Shown piece by piece: positions 56,930-64,000 of a stretch of DNA of 64,000 nucleotides. This DNA is from Natrinema amylolyticum. Its GTDB lineage: Archaea; Halobacteriota; Halobacteria; Halobacteriales; Natrialbaceae. The notes under the pieces are model-generated. The model ran no database searches, had not been told where the DNA came from, and was given only the letters and a program-made list of their open reading frames with translations. Where the stretch lies: NCBI RefSeq assembly GCF_020515625.1, contig NZ_JAIWPJ010000001.1, forward strand, positions 1,736,001 through 1,800,000, written 5' to 3'. The position numbers and the translations under genes are program-made. Position 1 is the stretch's first letter. Every line of letters starts with the position of its first letter.

Positions 56930-57169
56930 CTAGTACTTTGGGCCCTCGACCGACTCGGCAGTACTGCAGTAGGAGTCTGCTGCATCACGGTACGCGCTGG
57001 ATGCGCCGTCAAGTCCACCAGCGAGCTTGGTTTCTACAACCAGTTCCTGCAAACAAGCTTGCTGTGCAAAATGCTCGAGAGTCGTCTGGAGATCAGTCCA
57101 AACGGCACTGGCCCCGGTCCCTCGATACCCAGTCCGATCCGGACGACCAGCGACGCGATAATAGATACA
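56930..57169 (-). pseudogene. 5'-truncated remnant of a conserved helical protein gene
   Basis: The minus-strand frame has no start codon and begins right at the edge of an AT-rich patch (57170-57230). It reads coherently (DLQTTLEHFAQQACLQELVV, then ETKLAGGLDGASSAYRDAAD, then ESVEGPKY) and stops three bases before the zinc-ribbon gene. Lack of an N-terminus and loss of context point to a fragment left by a deletion or insertion. The parent family is not recognised. Confidence 0.5.
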
Positions 57170-57214
57170 TCAGAGTAACTCTTTTCCACAAATATATAAT
57201 GGACTAATATAATA

Positions 57215-57710
57215 TTAACTATTCGATCGTCGATTTGCGGTGGTCGGTGTCGGTAGGTTCGTTGTCAAAAGACAGTACGAGGGTGCCGACGTCCGCGACG
57301 AGAGGACACATCTGTCTGCGACCGGTGATACCGAGGGCTTCTTCGGCGTGGCTGTCGAGCGGGCAAACAGTAAGTCCAGATTCGCCCGTTCGCAGTTCGG
57401 TGGCGTACGCTGCATAGCGCTGTAGGCTTCTTCCATCGTCTCAGTTACATCGATCACTGCGTCGTTTACGACAGGTGCGTAGGAGTCGATCACGTCGGCT
57501 GCGGCGGGGGTCGACACAGCCAGACAGACGAGATCGAACGAGTCGAGTTCGTCCTCGATCACAGCCTACCTGTCGACTGTCCCGGCTGCCTGGCATGCAG
57601 TGGCTCCCTCTGTATCCAGAAAGGAGACGCTGGTCTTCTTGAGACCGTTTTTTGAGCGCGGATCCAAGCCAGCGTCCCATCGCACTAACACCGACGACGA
57701 GTGTCTCAAT
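57215..57710 (-). pseudogene. Broken prephenate dehydrogenase (tyrA-like) gene
   Basis: Pieces of a TyrA N-terminal domain are spread over several frames on the minus strand. Frame one gives TLVVGVSAMGRWLGSALKKR (Rossmann start). A frameshift leads to SVSFLDTEGATACQAAGTVD, then an in-frame stop, then ELDSFDLVCLAVSTPAAADV and VIDVTETMEEAYSAMQ, followed by ERANLDLLFARS. The order matches the haloarchaeal prephenate dehydrogenase, but the gene has at least one frameshift, one stop and no intact C-terminal domain. Nearby DNA is AT-rich. A functional tyrA must lie elsewhere if the cell makes tyrosine. Confidence 0.55.
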
Positions 57711-57815
57711 AGGGCGTTGCCAACCCGGCTGCCGACAAAAACAGTTCGATGCGGGGAGGTTTCTTTCGGGCTATGTGGAGTGGTCGGCGCTGATGCAGGT
57801 CAAATGGTGTGGCGA

Positions 57816-58646
57816 TTATCGAGATGAATTGAATGAACTGCATGTCTCGGTTACCTCCCGACTTGAGCCGTCATCACTGTCAACGCGAACAGGATCTCCA
57901 CTGAGACTATATGTGAATGTGTATGAAACAGTCCCCCCGGGCGATTGTACGAGACCGATCTCTCCGGTATGCTCTGAACCATCACATGCAGTTTCAGATT
58001 TATCGCTCGAAAATACAAAAGGACGATACGTAGTTTCTAATTGGGTAGTTTCGTCCGGGCCAACGACGAGATATTCCCTCTGTGAGTTAGATTCCTGGCG
58101 ACGGCCAGAGCCAACGACACTCGGTCCCTGTTCAAAAGAGTCAATATCAAACGAGTCGCTCTGAATATCAACCGTTGGGTTTGGTACATCCCTATAGATT
58201 CCGACAAACCGAATCAGAAGGGAAGCAGTGCCTGTATTGTGAACCTCAAAAGAAGCCCTTCCGTCTGATAACATTTCTATATTTTGCATGGCCCCATGAG
58301 CGGGTTCCCACACCCACTGCTTAATCCAACCGTCAGCAGTCTTAGCCTCCACGTAGAGATCTTTGGAGATATATGACTCTAGTCTATCAGGGAACACGAC
58401 GTTGAACCGAACACTATCCTCCGGCCGAGTGATCTGTTGATATTCTTCGTCAGTGGCGTGGTTGACTAACGCCGCCTTCTCAATTTCTACGTTATCTTGG
58501 AATTCCACTACCAATTCTGTACCGTCGTAAGTATAACTCTGAAAAACTTCGCTTTTAGAGGGAGGTGATGTTGAGTTCAATGCTCCACAGCCACTTATTA
58601 ATATCGCACTGCTACAACATAACGCAGCAAATTCTCTCCTTCTCAT
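57816..58646 (-). CDS. Tat-type lipoprotein of unknown function
   Basis: A 276-residue protein beginning MRRREFAALCCSSAILISGC: twin-arginine-like start, hydrophobic stretch and a lipobox ISGC, so the mature protein should be lipid-anchored at Cys20. The mature region is beta-rich and acidic with a Ser-rich C-terminus (DDGSSREVTETCSSFNSSR). No domain is recognised. GC content is low. TTTATAT lies about 20-28 bases before the ATG, implying a leaderless transcript. It lies in the same low-GC cluster as the exported protein at 58904. Confidence 0.7.
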   Translation of the reverse strand: MRRREFAALCCSSAILISGCGALNSTSPPSKSEVFQSYTYDGTELVVEFQDNVEIEKAALVNHATDEEYQQITRPEDSVRFNVVFPDRLESYISKDLYVEAKTADGWIKQWVWEPAHGAMQNIEMLSDGRASFEVHNTGTASLLIRFVGIYRDVPNPTVDIQSDSFDIDSFEQGPSVVGSGRRQESNSQREYLVVGPDETTQLETTYRPFVFSSDKSETACDGSEHTGEIGLVQSPGGTVSYTFTYSLSGDPVRVDSDDGSSREVTETCSSFNSSR

Positions 58647-58903
58647 AAATTCAAATCACCACACAGAAATATAAATCTGTTGCTCGAATGGATTGTGAAA
58701 CTGACTTTCGATACTTCGGCAGTATTGATCACTAGGTGGTAGCGGAGGTGGTGAAATAGCTTCGCCAACTACGTCTTTTATTTTCGATTCAGAAGATAAC
58801 AATCTGGATCAGGAACGCGAGCACATCCAGATCCAGATATTTTATCGTAGTCGATCCAGCGGACCAATTTGATCGATTACTCGCTCGTGAAGTACTGACT
58901 TTA

Positions 58904-59803
58904 TTAGTAACCCACTCTGGTGTAATAGTCCCAAGTCATGGGTGTCCAGTCGTCGAAATCGATCTGAGATTCGGAGCCGATATCGACAAATGCGATCATA
59001 TCCACAACGGTGCGATCTTCGCCCTCCCAGGACACGACATAATCACCACCTGGCCCGGGAGTCCACTCGTCTGGCCCAAAGGTCCCGTCGTCGTATTCTA
59101 CAACCTGATCTGCACCAAAGGCTACACCGTTGACCTCAGCGTATTGTCTGACAGTAAGTCGTTCATCGTTAACGTCGTAAGTGGTACTGGGATCGCGGTC
59201 GTGGAACGTTATATCATCGTACTGGTTGTCGTGTATCTCCGACTTCAGCTCTTTTACCTGTGCACTGCTACACCAGGTGGACTCATCGGTTACTTCAGCC
59301 TGCTCCCACAGCTCAACGATGTATCGGTAGTCACCGTTACTGTCTTGAACGATGTTATTATCGCTGTCAACCGCTTTGTAGACCGTACAGAGATGTTCAA
59401 TATCAAAGTCTGCATCATCTCCAGGCTTACAGTCAGGAGAGAGTTGTGCAGTGTCCTTCCAGTGATCCACATACGTGAGATTCTGGAGGTTTCCAGCTTC
59501 ACCCTCCTGCGCTATTTGCACGGAGTCACCAGATTCGAGCGATGAAGAGGGGTTTCGACCCCTCTGCTCCATCGTCTCCTTCCACTCTTGTTTAGTCCCA
59601 CCATTCTCCGCTTTTAGTTTAACACTCCCACTAAGTGTGGCATCGGCCGATTGGCCTTTTCCTTTCCCACCACTCTTTCCTGGGTGTTCATCATCGTGCT
59701 TCTTACCACTTGCTCCCTGGACGCCTGCAATGCCGGTGAGAGCGAATGCACCCGTAGTTGATAGTACTTTTCTCCTGGACGTTTTGTTATCTTTCTCCGT
59801 CAC
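58904..59803 (-). CDS. AT-rich Tat-exported protein of unknown function
   Basis: A 299-residue protein with a Tat signal (TSRRKVLSTTGAFALTGIAG) followed by a Lys/Gly/His-rich low-complexity segment (KKHDDEHPGKSGGKGKG). The mature domain is acidic and contains a few cysteines (SPDCKPG, EHLCTVYK, STWCSSAQ) that could form disulphides. It ends MTWDYYTRVGY. No known family is recognised. The upstream region (59810-59900) is very AT-rich, with TATATATTAAA just before the ATG. Its length equals that of the Tat protein at 46963, yet the sequences do not align over any long stretch. Confidence 0.72.
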   Translation of the reverse strand: MTEKDNKTSRRKVLSTTGAFALTGIAGVQGASGKKHDDEHPGKSGGKGKGQSADATLSGSVKLKAENGGTKQEWKETMEQRGRNPSSSLESGDSVQIAQEGEAGNLQNLTYVDHWKDTAQLSPDCKPGDDADFDIEHLCTVYKAVDSDNNIVQDSNGDYRYIVELWEQAEVTDESTWCSSAQVKELKSEIHDNQYDDITFHDRDPSTTYDVNDERLTVRQYAEVNGVAFGADQVVEYDDGTFGPDEWTPGPGGDYVVSWEGEDRTVVDMIAFVDIGSESQIDFDDWTPMTWDYYTRVGY

Positions 59804-59956
59804 GATCTAATTTTGATAAGCATATATATTAAATCTTTATATTAGCTATATACTATATTTGATATCCAAAATATAATTAAAAATCAATAAAATAGTGGTA
59901 ATATGGGTGCAGAGATGGGTCCATCAGTATACTAATATATAGTCATCCTACTGAAT

Positions 59957-60091
59957 ATGGCCGGTTCATCTACCCGCCTTGCCCTCTGCCTCACCATCAG
60001 TCTCTTCACTGGAAGCACACGTGGTTTCCTGTTTGTCCCTACCCCGACCACCATTCCTGCACTCGTCTTTGCGATCGGTTGGTACTGGTAA
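59957..60091 (+). CDS. 44-residue putative small membrane protein
   Basis: A short frame, MAGSSTRLALCLTISLFTGS, then TRGFLFVPTPTTIPALVFAI and GWYW: two short hydrophobic segments with a central Pro/Thr-rich turn. A TACTAATATATAG element ends about 14 bases before the ATG, consistent with a leaderless or very short-leader transcript. It is divergent from the Tat-exported gene. Small frames like this can be chance, so the call is moderate. Function unknown. Confidence 0.4.
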   Translation: MAGSSTRLALCLTISLFTGSTRGFLFVPTPTTIPALVFAIGWYW

Positions 60092-60160
60092 ACCGTCCGG
60101 GTTCGAGTGCCGAGGCCGACTTTCTACACACAATTGCTCGAGGAGAAGTGACGCAGCAAA

Positions 60161-61102
60161 TCACTCGATCGCCTGCTGCCAGTGCTGATCGGACTGTCGG
60201 GTATCGCCTCCGAGAAGGACGTTTTCGATGGCGTACGCGTCGGCCTCTGCCGGTGTCAACTTCTCAGACCAGCTCACCCGTTCGTCCGCCGGTTTCGCAC
60301 CGGGGCCGTGGTTATCGTACTCCGCGTATGTGACAGTGTCCTCCGCGTCCGGACGGGACCAGTTGTGCCACCCGGCCAGGTGAATGTGCGGGTCCATCCG
60401 TGACTCGATAAACGCGACGTGCGCATGGTCTCGCCAGGGTCGGCCCAGGTACACTTCCGAAACCGCCGGATCAGCGGTCAGCGTACAGTCTCTGAAAACG
60501 TACCCGAACGGTTCGCTCTGGGGCGTGGAAGCCGCCGTAATATACGAATCGGCTTTCGAATGGATATCGCACCGTTCGAACACGGCGGTGGACCCTCCGA
60601 ATACGAAGTCAGTCGTCCCTTCGATATGGCACCCGTCGAAATACTGTCGACAGCCGTCACCAGCGGCGTAGACCGTGTCTTGATTCCCGACGAACCGACA
60701 GTTTTCGAAGACGGCTTGATCGCTCTCTACGTGCAGTGCGACGGCCTGCCCCTTGTCCGGTCCGGCGCTGTTCCGCACCGTCAGGTTGCGCGCACGGAAA
60801 TCGTTCCCGCAGACCTTCAGCGTATACGTGAAGAACGTACTGTTCCGGCCTCTCCCGATTTTCTCGAAGTGGTCGTCGTGAGTGACGATCGTCCCGTCCT
60901 CGCTCTCTCCGACCAAGTCGATCTTCGGATTCCACGAGTGAACCGTCACTTTCTCCGTATATACGCCGTCTCTCAGGAAGATCGTGATCCGATCCGAGGG
61001 GAACGATTTCGCCCCGTCGATCGCTGCTTGAACGCTCTCGTAGTCTCCGTCCCCCGCCGGATCGACGACGTAGTCGTACCGATCACTCTCACCAGAACCC
61101 AT
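60161..61102 (-). CDS. Pectinesterase (CE8 family)
   Basis: A 313-residue right-handed beta-helix enzyme that demethylates pectin. Conserved blocks: VAxDGxGDY-like VVDPAGDGDYESVQAAID, ITIFLRDGVYTEKV, GPDKGQAVALHVESDQAVF (Gln), GNQDTVYAAG (catalytic Asp), GTTDFVFGGSTAVFERC (second Asp), YLGRPWRDHAHVAFIES (Arg/Trp) and the C-terminal WHNWSRPDAEDTVTYAEYDNHGPGA. The start at 61102 is supported by GGAAGGTG upstream. No signal peptide is visible from this ATG, so it would be cytoplasmic and act on imported oligomers; the frame stays open to 61240 without adding a clear signal. Confidence 0.9.
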   Translation of the reverse strand: MGSGESDRYDYVVDPAGDGDYESVQAAIDGAKSFPSDRITIFLRDGVYTEKVTVHSWNPKIDLVGESEDGTIVTHDDHFEKIGRGRNSTFFTYTLKVCGNDFRARNLTVRNSAGPDKGQAVALHVESDQAVFENCRFVGNQDTVYAAGDGCRQYFDGCHIEGTTDFVFGGSTAVFERCDIHSKADSYITAASTPQSEPFGYVFRDCTLTADPAVSEVYLGRPWRDHAHVAFIESRMDPHIHLAGWHNWSRPDAEDTVTYAEYDNHGPGAKPADERVSWSEKLTPAEADAYAIENVLLGGDTRQSDQHWQQAIE

Positions 61103-61427
61103 TCGTACACCTTCCCATTCGCCACCGACTCGTATGCTCTTCGGCTCTCGTCCGCGCCTCACTGGCGGAGACGCCGGTATCGGGGACCGAACGGGTCGCC
61201 CCCACACCGACTCGGAACCACCGACCCCACGTTCCGACATGCTCGGCGGACGACGGCGGAATCGAGTCAGAAAGCCGCCCCGTCCGAACCGCAGTGGCCC
61301 GGTTCCTCGATCAGAGCGGTCGTCCGCGAGACCGGACTCGAGTAGACGGGTATTTTCCGCTGGAGCCCATCTATCTGATAATGCACTCGGAAACCGATTA
61401 TACTAGCTTGCTCGAGAGTTTCACCCA

Positions 61428-62123
61428 ATGAACCCGACTCGCGTCGACTTCGCGGTTGACCTCGCGTACGGGATTATGATTTTCGCTGCGGTCGCGCTCA
61501 TCGTCGCGGTAGAAACCGGGATCGGCATCGCGTTCGGACTCGGTGTATTGGCCTCCTACGTCATCCACGTCGCGTGGAAGATGGCCCGATTCGACCCCGA
61601 CTGGATGACGACCGAGGTCGCCGAGCGGGTCGAAGAGACGGTCAGCGATACGGTCAGCAGAGAGGTCGAAGAGACGGTTAGCGATACAGTCAGTAAGGAA
61701 GTCGGAGAGACCGTCAGCAAAGAGGTCGAGGAAACGGTCAGTGATACCGTTAGTAAGGAAGTCGAAGAGACGGTCAGTGATACGGTCAGCAAAGAGGTCG
61801 AAGAGACCGTCAGCGATACAGTGAGCAAAGAAGTCGAAGAGACCGTCAGCGACACGGTCAGTAAGGAAGTCGACAACGTGGCCGAAAAAGTCGGGGAGAC
61901 CGTCAGTGAGGACGTGACCAAGACGGTCGAAGAGACGGTTACCGACACGGTCAGCAAGGAAGTCGAGGAGACGGTCAGTGACACTGTCAGCGAGGAGGTC
62001 GAAAAGACGGTCAGCGAAGCAGTCGACGAGTCGTCCGACGACGACTCGGTCGAGACGGACGACGACGATTCGGAGTCCGATGGACGAAAAGAACCGCGTC
62101 CCTCGAGTTCGGGAGCGAAGTAA
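61428..62123 (+). CDS. Membrane-anchored protein with tandem 12-residue VEETVSDTVSKE repeats
   Basis: A 231-residue protein. Two hydrophobic helices (residues about 10-50) anchor it, ending in WKMARFDPDWM. Then come roughly nine imperfect tandem copies of a 12-residue unit, VEETVSDTVSKE (about 68-200), and an Asp/Ser-rich disordered tail (DDDSVETDDDDSESDG). Val recurs every fourth residue, giving an amphipathic helix that could form a long helical stalk or oligomer. One unit is shortened by four residues, showing in-frame length change. No known family; a membrane-shaping or cell-surface spacer role is speculative. Confidence 0.75.
   Translation: MNPTRVDFAVDLAYGIMIFAAVALIVAVETGIGIAFGLGVLASYVIHVAWKMARFDPDWMTTEVAERVEETVSDTVSREVEETVSDTVSKEVGETVSKEVEETVSDTVSKEVEETVSDTVSKEVEETVSDTVSKEVEETVSDTVSKEVDNVAEKVGETVSEDVTKTVEETVTDTVSKEVEETVSDTVSEEVEKTVSEAVDESSDDDSVETDDDDSESDGRKEPRPSSSGAK
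61629..62015 (+). repeat. 36-base tandem repeats encoding a 12-residue unit
   Basis: Imperfect copies of a 36-base unit (encoding VEETVSDTVSKE, starting GTCGAAGAGACGGTCAG) run head to tail. Synonymous changes are frequent while the amino acids are kept, pointing to old duplication under selection on the protein. A shortened copy and a diverged central unit (VDNVAEKVGETVSEDVTKT) break the register. Confidence 0.85.
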
Positions 62124-62184
62124 CCCGGAACTGGGTCGGCTGGATCCGGATCCAGCGACCGCCTCGAGACGCCAAGCGGACGGA

Positions 62185-62817
62185 CTACTCCTGTGACGTG
62201 CGGAACGCGCGGACGGTATCTCGCTTCCCCGACTCGGCGTCGACCTCGTGGAGGCCCAACTCGGTGAACACGCGGTTCCAGTCGCGGTGATAGAGCGGAA
62301 AGTCGTCGTTGACGTAGCTCACGTCGGGCTCGGCCGACTCCGACTGACCGCTCTCGCCTTCGTTCTCGACGGTAACGAGGAGGTCGTCGGTGATCCGGGT
62401 CAGTTCCTCGAGCACCCACTCGGCGTCCGGGTGGATGTGCTGGAGCGTTTCCACGGAGTAGACGACGTCGAACTGACCGTCCTCGAAATCGCCGACGACG
62501 GCTTCGATCGTGTCGTGGTAGAACGTCCCGTCGGCGGCGAGGTCGGGATAGGTCTCGTCCATCACGTCGAACGCGTCGTCGTTGACGTCGATTCCGTGCA
62601 GGTTCTCGAACCCGTTATCGTGGAGGTGTGCGAGGTGACGACCCGAACTACAGCCGAGTTCGAGGACGGCCGCGTCTCGATCGACGAACCGCTCAAGTCG
62701 ACTGCGGACCGCCTCGCTGCGCTTGTCGGGGCCGTAGTAGGCGTAATATTCCGGTGAGTACGCGCCGGTCCGCTCTGCCCACTGGCGACGGACCTCGTTA
62801 GAATTCACGTGTGTCAT
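62185..62817 (-). CDS. Class I SAM-dependent methyltransferase
   Basis: A 210-residue methyltransferase. Motif I is AVLELGCSSGRHLAHLHDNG near residue 54, the next acidic residue is in LHGIDVNDDAFDVM, and FDVVYSVETLQHIHPDAEWVLEEL corresponds to motif IV. An N-terminal YSPEYYAYYGPDKRSE segment resembles Tyr-rich caps of small-molecule methyltransferases. The start at 62817 was preferred to a frame extending to 62895. Substrate unknown. The gene is convergent with the repeat protein (61-base gap). Confidence 0.87.
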   Translation of the reverse strand: MTHVNSNEVRRQWAERTGAYSPEYYAYYGPDKRSEAVRSRLERFVDRDAAVLELGCSSGRHLAHLHDNGFENLHGIDVNDDAFDVMDETYPDLAADGTFYHDTIEAVVGDFEDGQFDVVYSVETLQHIHPDAEWVLEELTRITDDLLVTVENEGESGQSESAEPDVSYVNDDFPLYHRDWNRVFTELGLHEVDAESGKRDTVRAFRTSQE

Positions 62818-63042
62818 TCCCGGCGGACACCTAAAGGCTAGTCGACTCCGCCCGGACCGCACGGACAGTCTCGGAAACGTCCCTCTCGTCGCCACCGAAA
62901 GCCACTGACACCTGATCGCATTCGAGAAACGGCCCGCGGATCGGGCCGGTGAGCGACCGGCTGAGCCGGACGCGTCGAGACCACACTTTCCGGCCGAGAA
63001 CCCGAGAATCTACGTGTCCCCCTCGAGGAATGGGAGTGTCGA

Positions 63043-63879
63043 ATGTCCACTGATTCGTCGCGCGGCGGCCGCGATCGACGCGAACTCGTCCGCTTCTACT
63101 TACTGGACCACCGGACGCCGCTGGGGAAGGCGATCGACATCGCACTGCTGACGTTGAATCTGGTGTTCGTCGCCGTCTTCGTCGCGGAGACGTATCCGCT
63201 CTCCGAGGGGCTTCGGTCGACCCTCTGGCGACTCGAGGTCGCGATCGCGGTCGTGTTCCTGGCGGAGTACTTCCTTCGGCTGTACGGCGCTGCCGATCGC
63301 CTCGCGGAGTTCTTCAGCGCGTACACGATGGTCGACCTGGTCGCGATTCTCCCGACGTTCCTCGTACTGCTTCTGCCCGGAGCGACGGTCGCTAACGTCG
63401 GCTTCCTCCGCGTGATCCGGGTCGTTCGAGCCCTCCGGTTCTATCGCTTCACGCAGGACGCGGAGTTCTTCTTCGGAACGATCTCGGACAACGCCTTGCG
63501 CGCGTTGAAGTTGCTGTTGACGGTGCTGGTCCTCCTCTTCGTCTCCGCCGGTCTATTCTACAGCGCGGAACACGCGGTTAATCCCGACGTCGGGACGTTC
63601 GGCGACGCCTTCTACTACGTCGTCGTCGCGCTGTCGACCGTCGGATTCGGCGACATCGTCCCGATCACGGTCGCGGGGCGGTGGGTCACGGTGGCGGCGA
63701 TCCTGGCCGGCATCATCGTCATCCCGTGGCAGGCGAGCAAGATCGTCCGCGAGTGGAGCCGGCGGGAGAAGATCGACGTCACGTGTCCGAACTGCGGGCT
63801 CTCGTCGCACGACCGCGACGCGTCACACTGCAAGGCGTGCGGCCACGTCATCTATCAGGAGTCCGACTCCGGCCAGTAG
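63043..63879 (+). CDS. Voltage-gated-type potassium channel with C-terminal zinc ribbon
   Basis: A 278-residue six-helix ion channel. S1 to S3 lie at residues about 30-110. S4 contains regularly spaced arginines (RVIRVVRALRFYRF, about 126-139). The pore has the filter TVGFGD (about residue 200) between S5 and S6 (IVIPWQASKIVREW ends S6). The cytosolic tail carries a zinc ribbon, CPNCGLSSHDRDASHCKACG. Voltage-gated K+ flux is the likely function; the zinc ribbon may gate or assemble it. The ATG at 63043 is the first in frame. The last 121 bases of the window hold no visible gene. Confidence 0.9.
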   Translation: MSTDSSRGGRDRRELVRFYLLDHRTPLGKAIDIALLTLNLVFVAVFVAETYPLSEGLRSTLWRLEVAIAVVFLAEYFLRLYGAADRLAEFFSAYTMVDLVAILPTFLVLLLPGATVANVGFLRVIRVVRALRFYRFTQDAEFFFGTISDNALRALKLLLTVLVLLFVSAGLFYSAEHAVNPDVGTFGDAFYYVVVALSTVGFGDIVPITVAGRWVTVAAILAGIIVIPWQASKIVREWSRREKIDVTCPNCGLSSHDRDASHCKACGHVIYQESDSGQ

Positions 63880-64000
63880 TCCGACCGTCGCTGCCGATGC
63901 GGGCCGAAACCGATCACCCGACTACGGATGTCGTCGGTGGAGTTTACAATTTCCATGCAGTTCCTTCCCGTTTCACCGGAGCGCCGACGAGGTATCACAG

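Noticed and set aside
58660-58900. Short frames between the two exported protein genes (for example WIDYDKISGSG)
   Set aside because: No start codon, interrupted by stops and AT-rich; not supportable as a gene.

Overview
The window is about 64 kb of high-GC chromosomal DNA from an extremely halophilic archaeon (class Halobacteria). The evidence is the acidic proteins, a sn-glycerol-1-phosphate dehydrogenase for archaeal lipids, an archaeal ProS, aIF5A with deoxyhypusine synthase, a Sec61-beta subunit, HalOD1 and Bat-type regulators, Tat-type secreted proteins and leaderless promoters. A Natrinema/Haloterrigena-like member of Natrialbales is my inference from overall style; no marker in the window proves it.

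Layout. 1-14.7 kb is mainly housekeeping: the end of a membrane (ABC permease-like) gene, G1P dehydrogenase, an epimerase, a degenerate KaiC-like ATPase, a very large Gln/Gly/Arg-rich disordered protein, a DUF123 protein, a CMD-type enzyme, a methyltransferase, the 1518-residue glutamate synthase, prolyl-tRNA synthetase and a YihY-like membrane protein. 14.7-35.5 kb holds a quinone oxidoreductase, NUDIX, agmatinase-like/aIF5A pair, a membrane M48/Mrr fusion whose catalytic residues look lost, an AT-rich membrane protein, enolase-like, asparagine synthase-like, UbiB, Hsp20, two MoeA paralogues, DedA, a K+ channel, a serine hydrolase, a BtuF-like protein and a JAMM protein. 35.5-39.3 kb is an accessory segment with a 40-residue zinc-ribbon protein and a three-gene DUF4157 (eCIS-core) operon. 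39.3-46.5 kb returns to core genes (Bat-type regulator, formamidase, PdxT, PNPOx-like, thioredoxin reductase-like, MBL hydrolase, deoxyhypusine synthase). 46.7-48.4 kb is an AT-rich insertion beside nif3, with a duplicated nif3 3' tail. 48.5-55.8 kb is core (Nif3, fused CoxI-III oxidase, GDPD, F420 reductase, thioredoxin, Sec61-beta, glycosyltransferase). 56.4-60.1 kb is a decayed, AT-rich accessory region with a broken tyrA, another truncated gene and two exported proteins. The right end has a pectinesterase, a membrane-anchored repeat protein, a methyltransferase and a voltage-gated-type K+ channel with a zinc ribbon.

Most notable finding. Six full and one truncated copies of a non-coding element of about 120-240 bp are present (around 15.8, 16.7, 26.5, 26.8, 45.1, 45.3 and 53.4 kb). 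They share conserved ends (GTGGCGCGCGCTG ... TTGCCACGATAGCA) and a conserved GCGAGGGATGA core. Each copy has a hairpin at the same place whose two arms differ between copies but stay complementary, as in a structured RNA or a folding DNA element. The six full copies form three tail-to-tail inverted pairs; one pair encloses the NUDIX gene.

Other points of interest are a likely frameshift that separates the DUF4157 protein from the C-terminus expected by its TAATG-coupled neighbour, and several genes under 60 codons (a zinc ribbon, Sec61-beta and two putative small membrane proteins).
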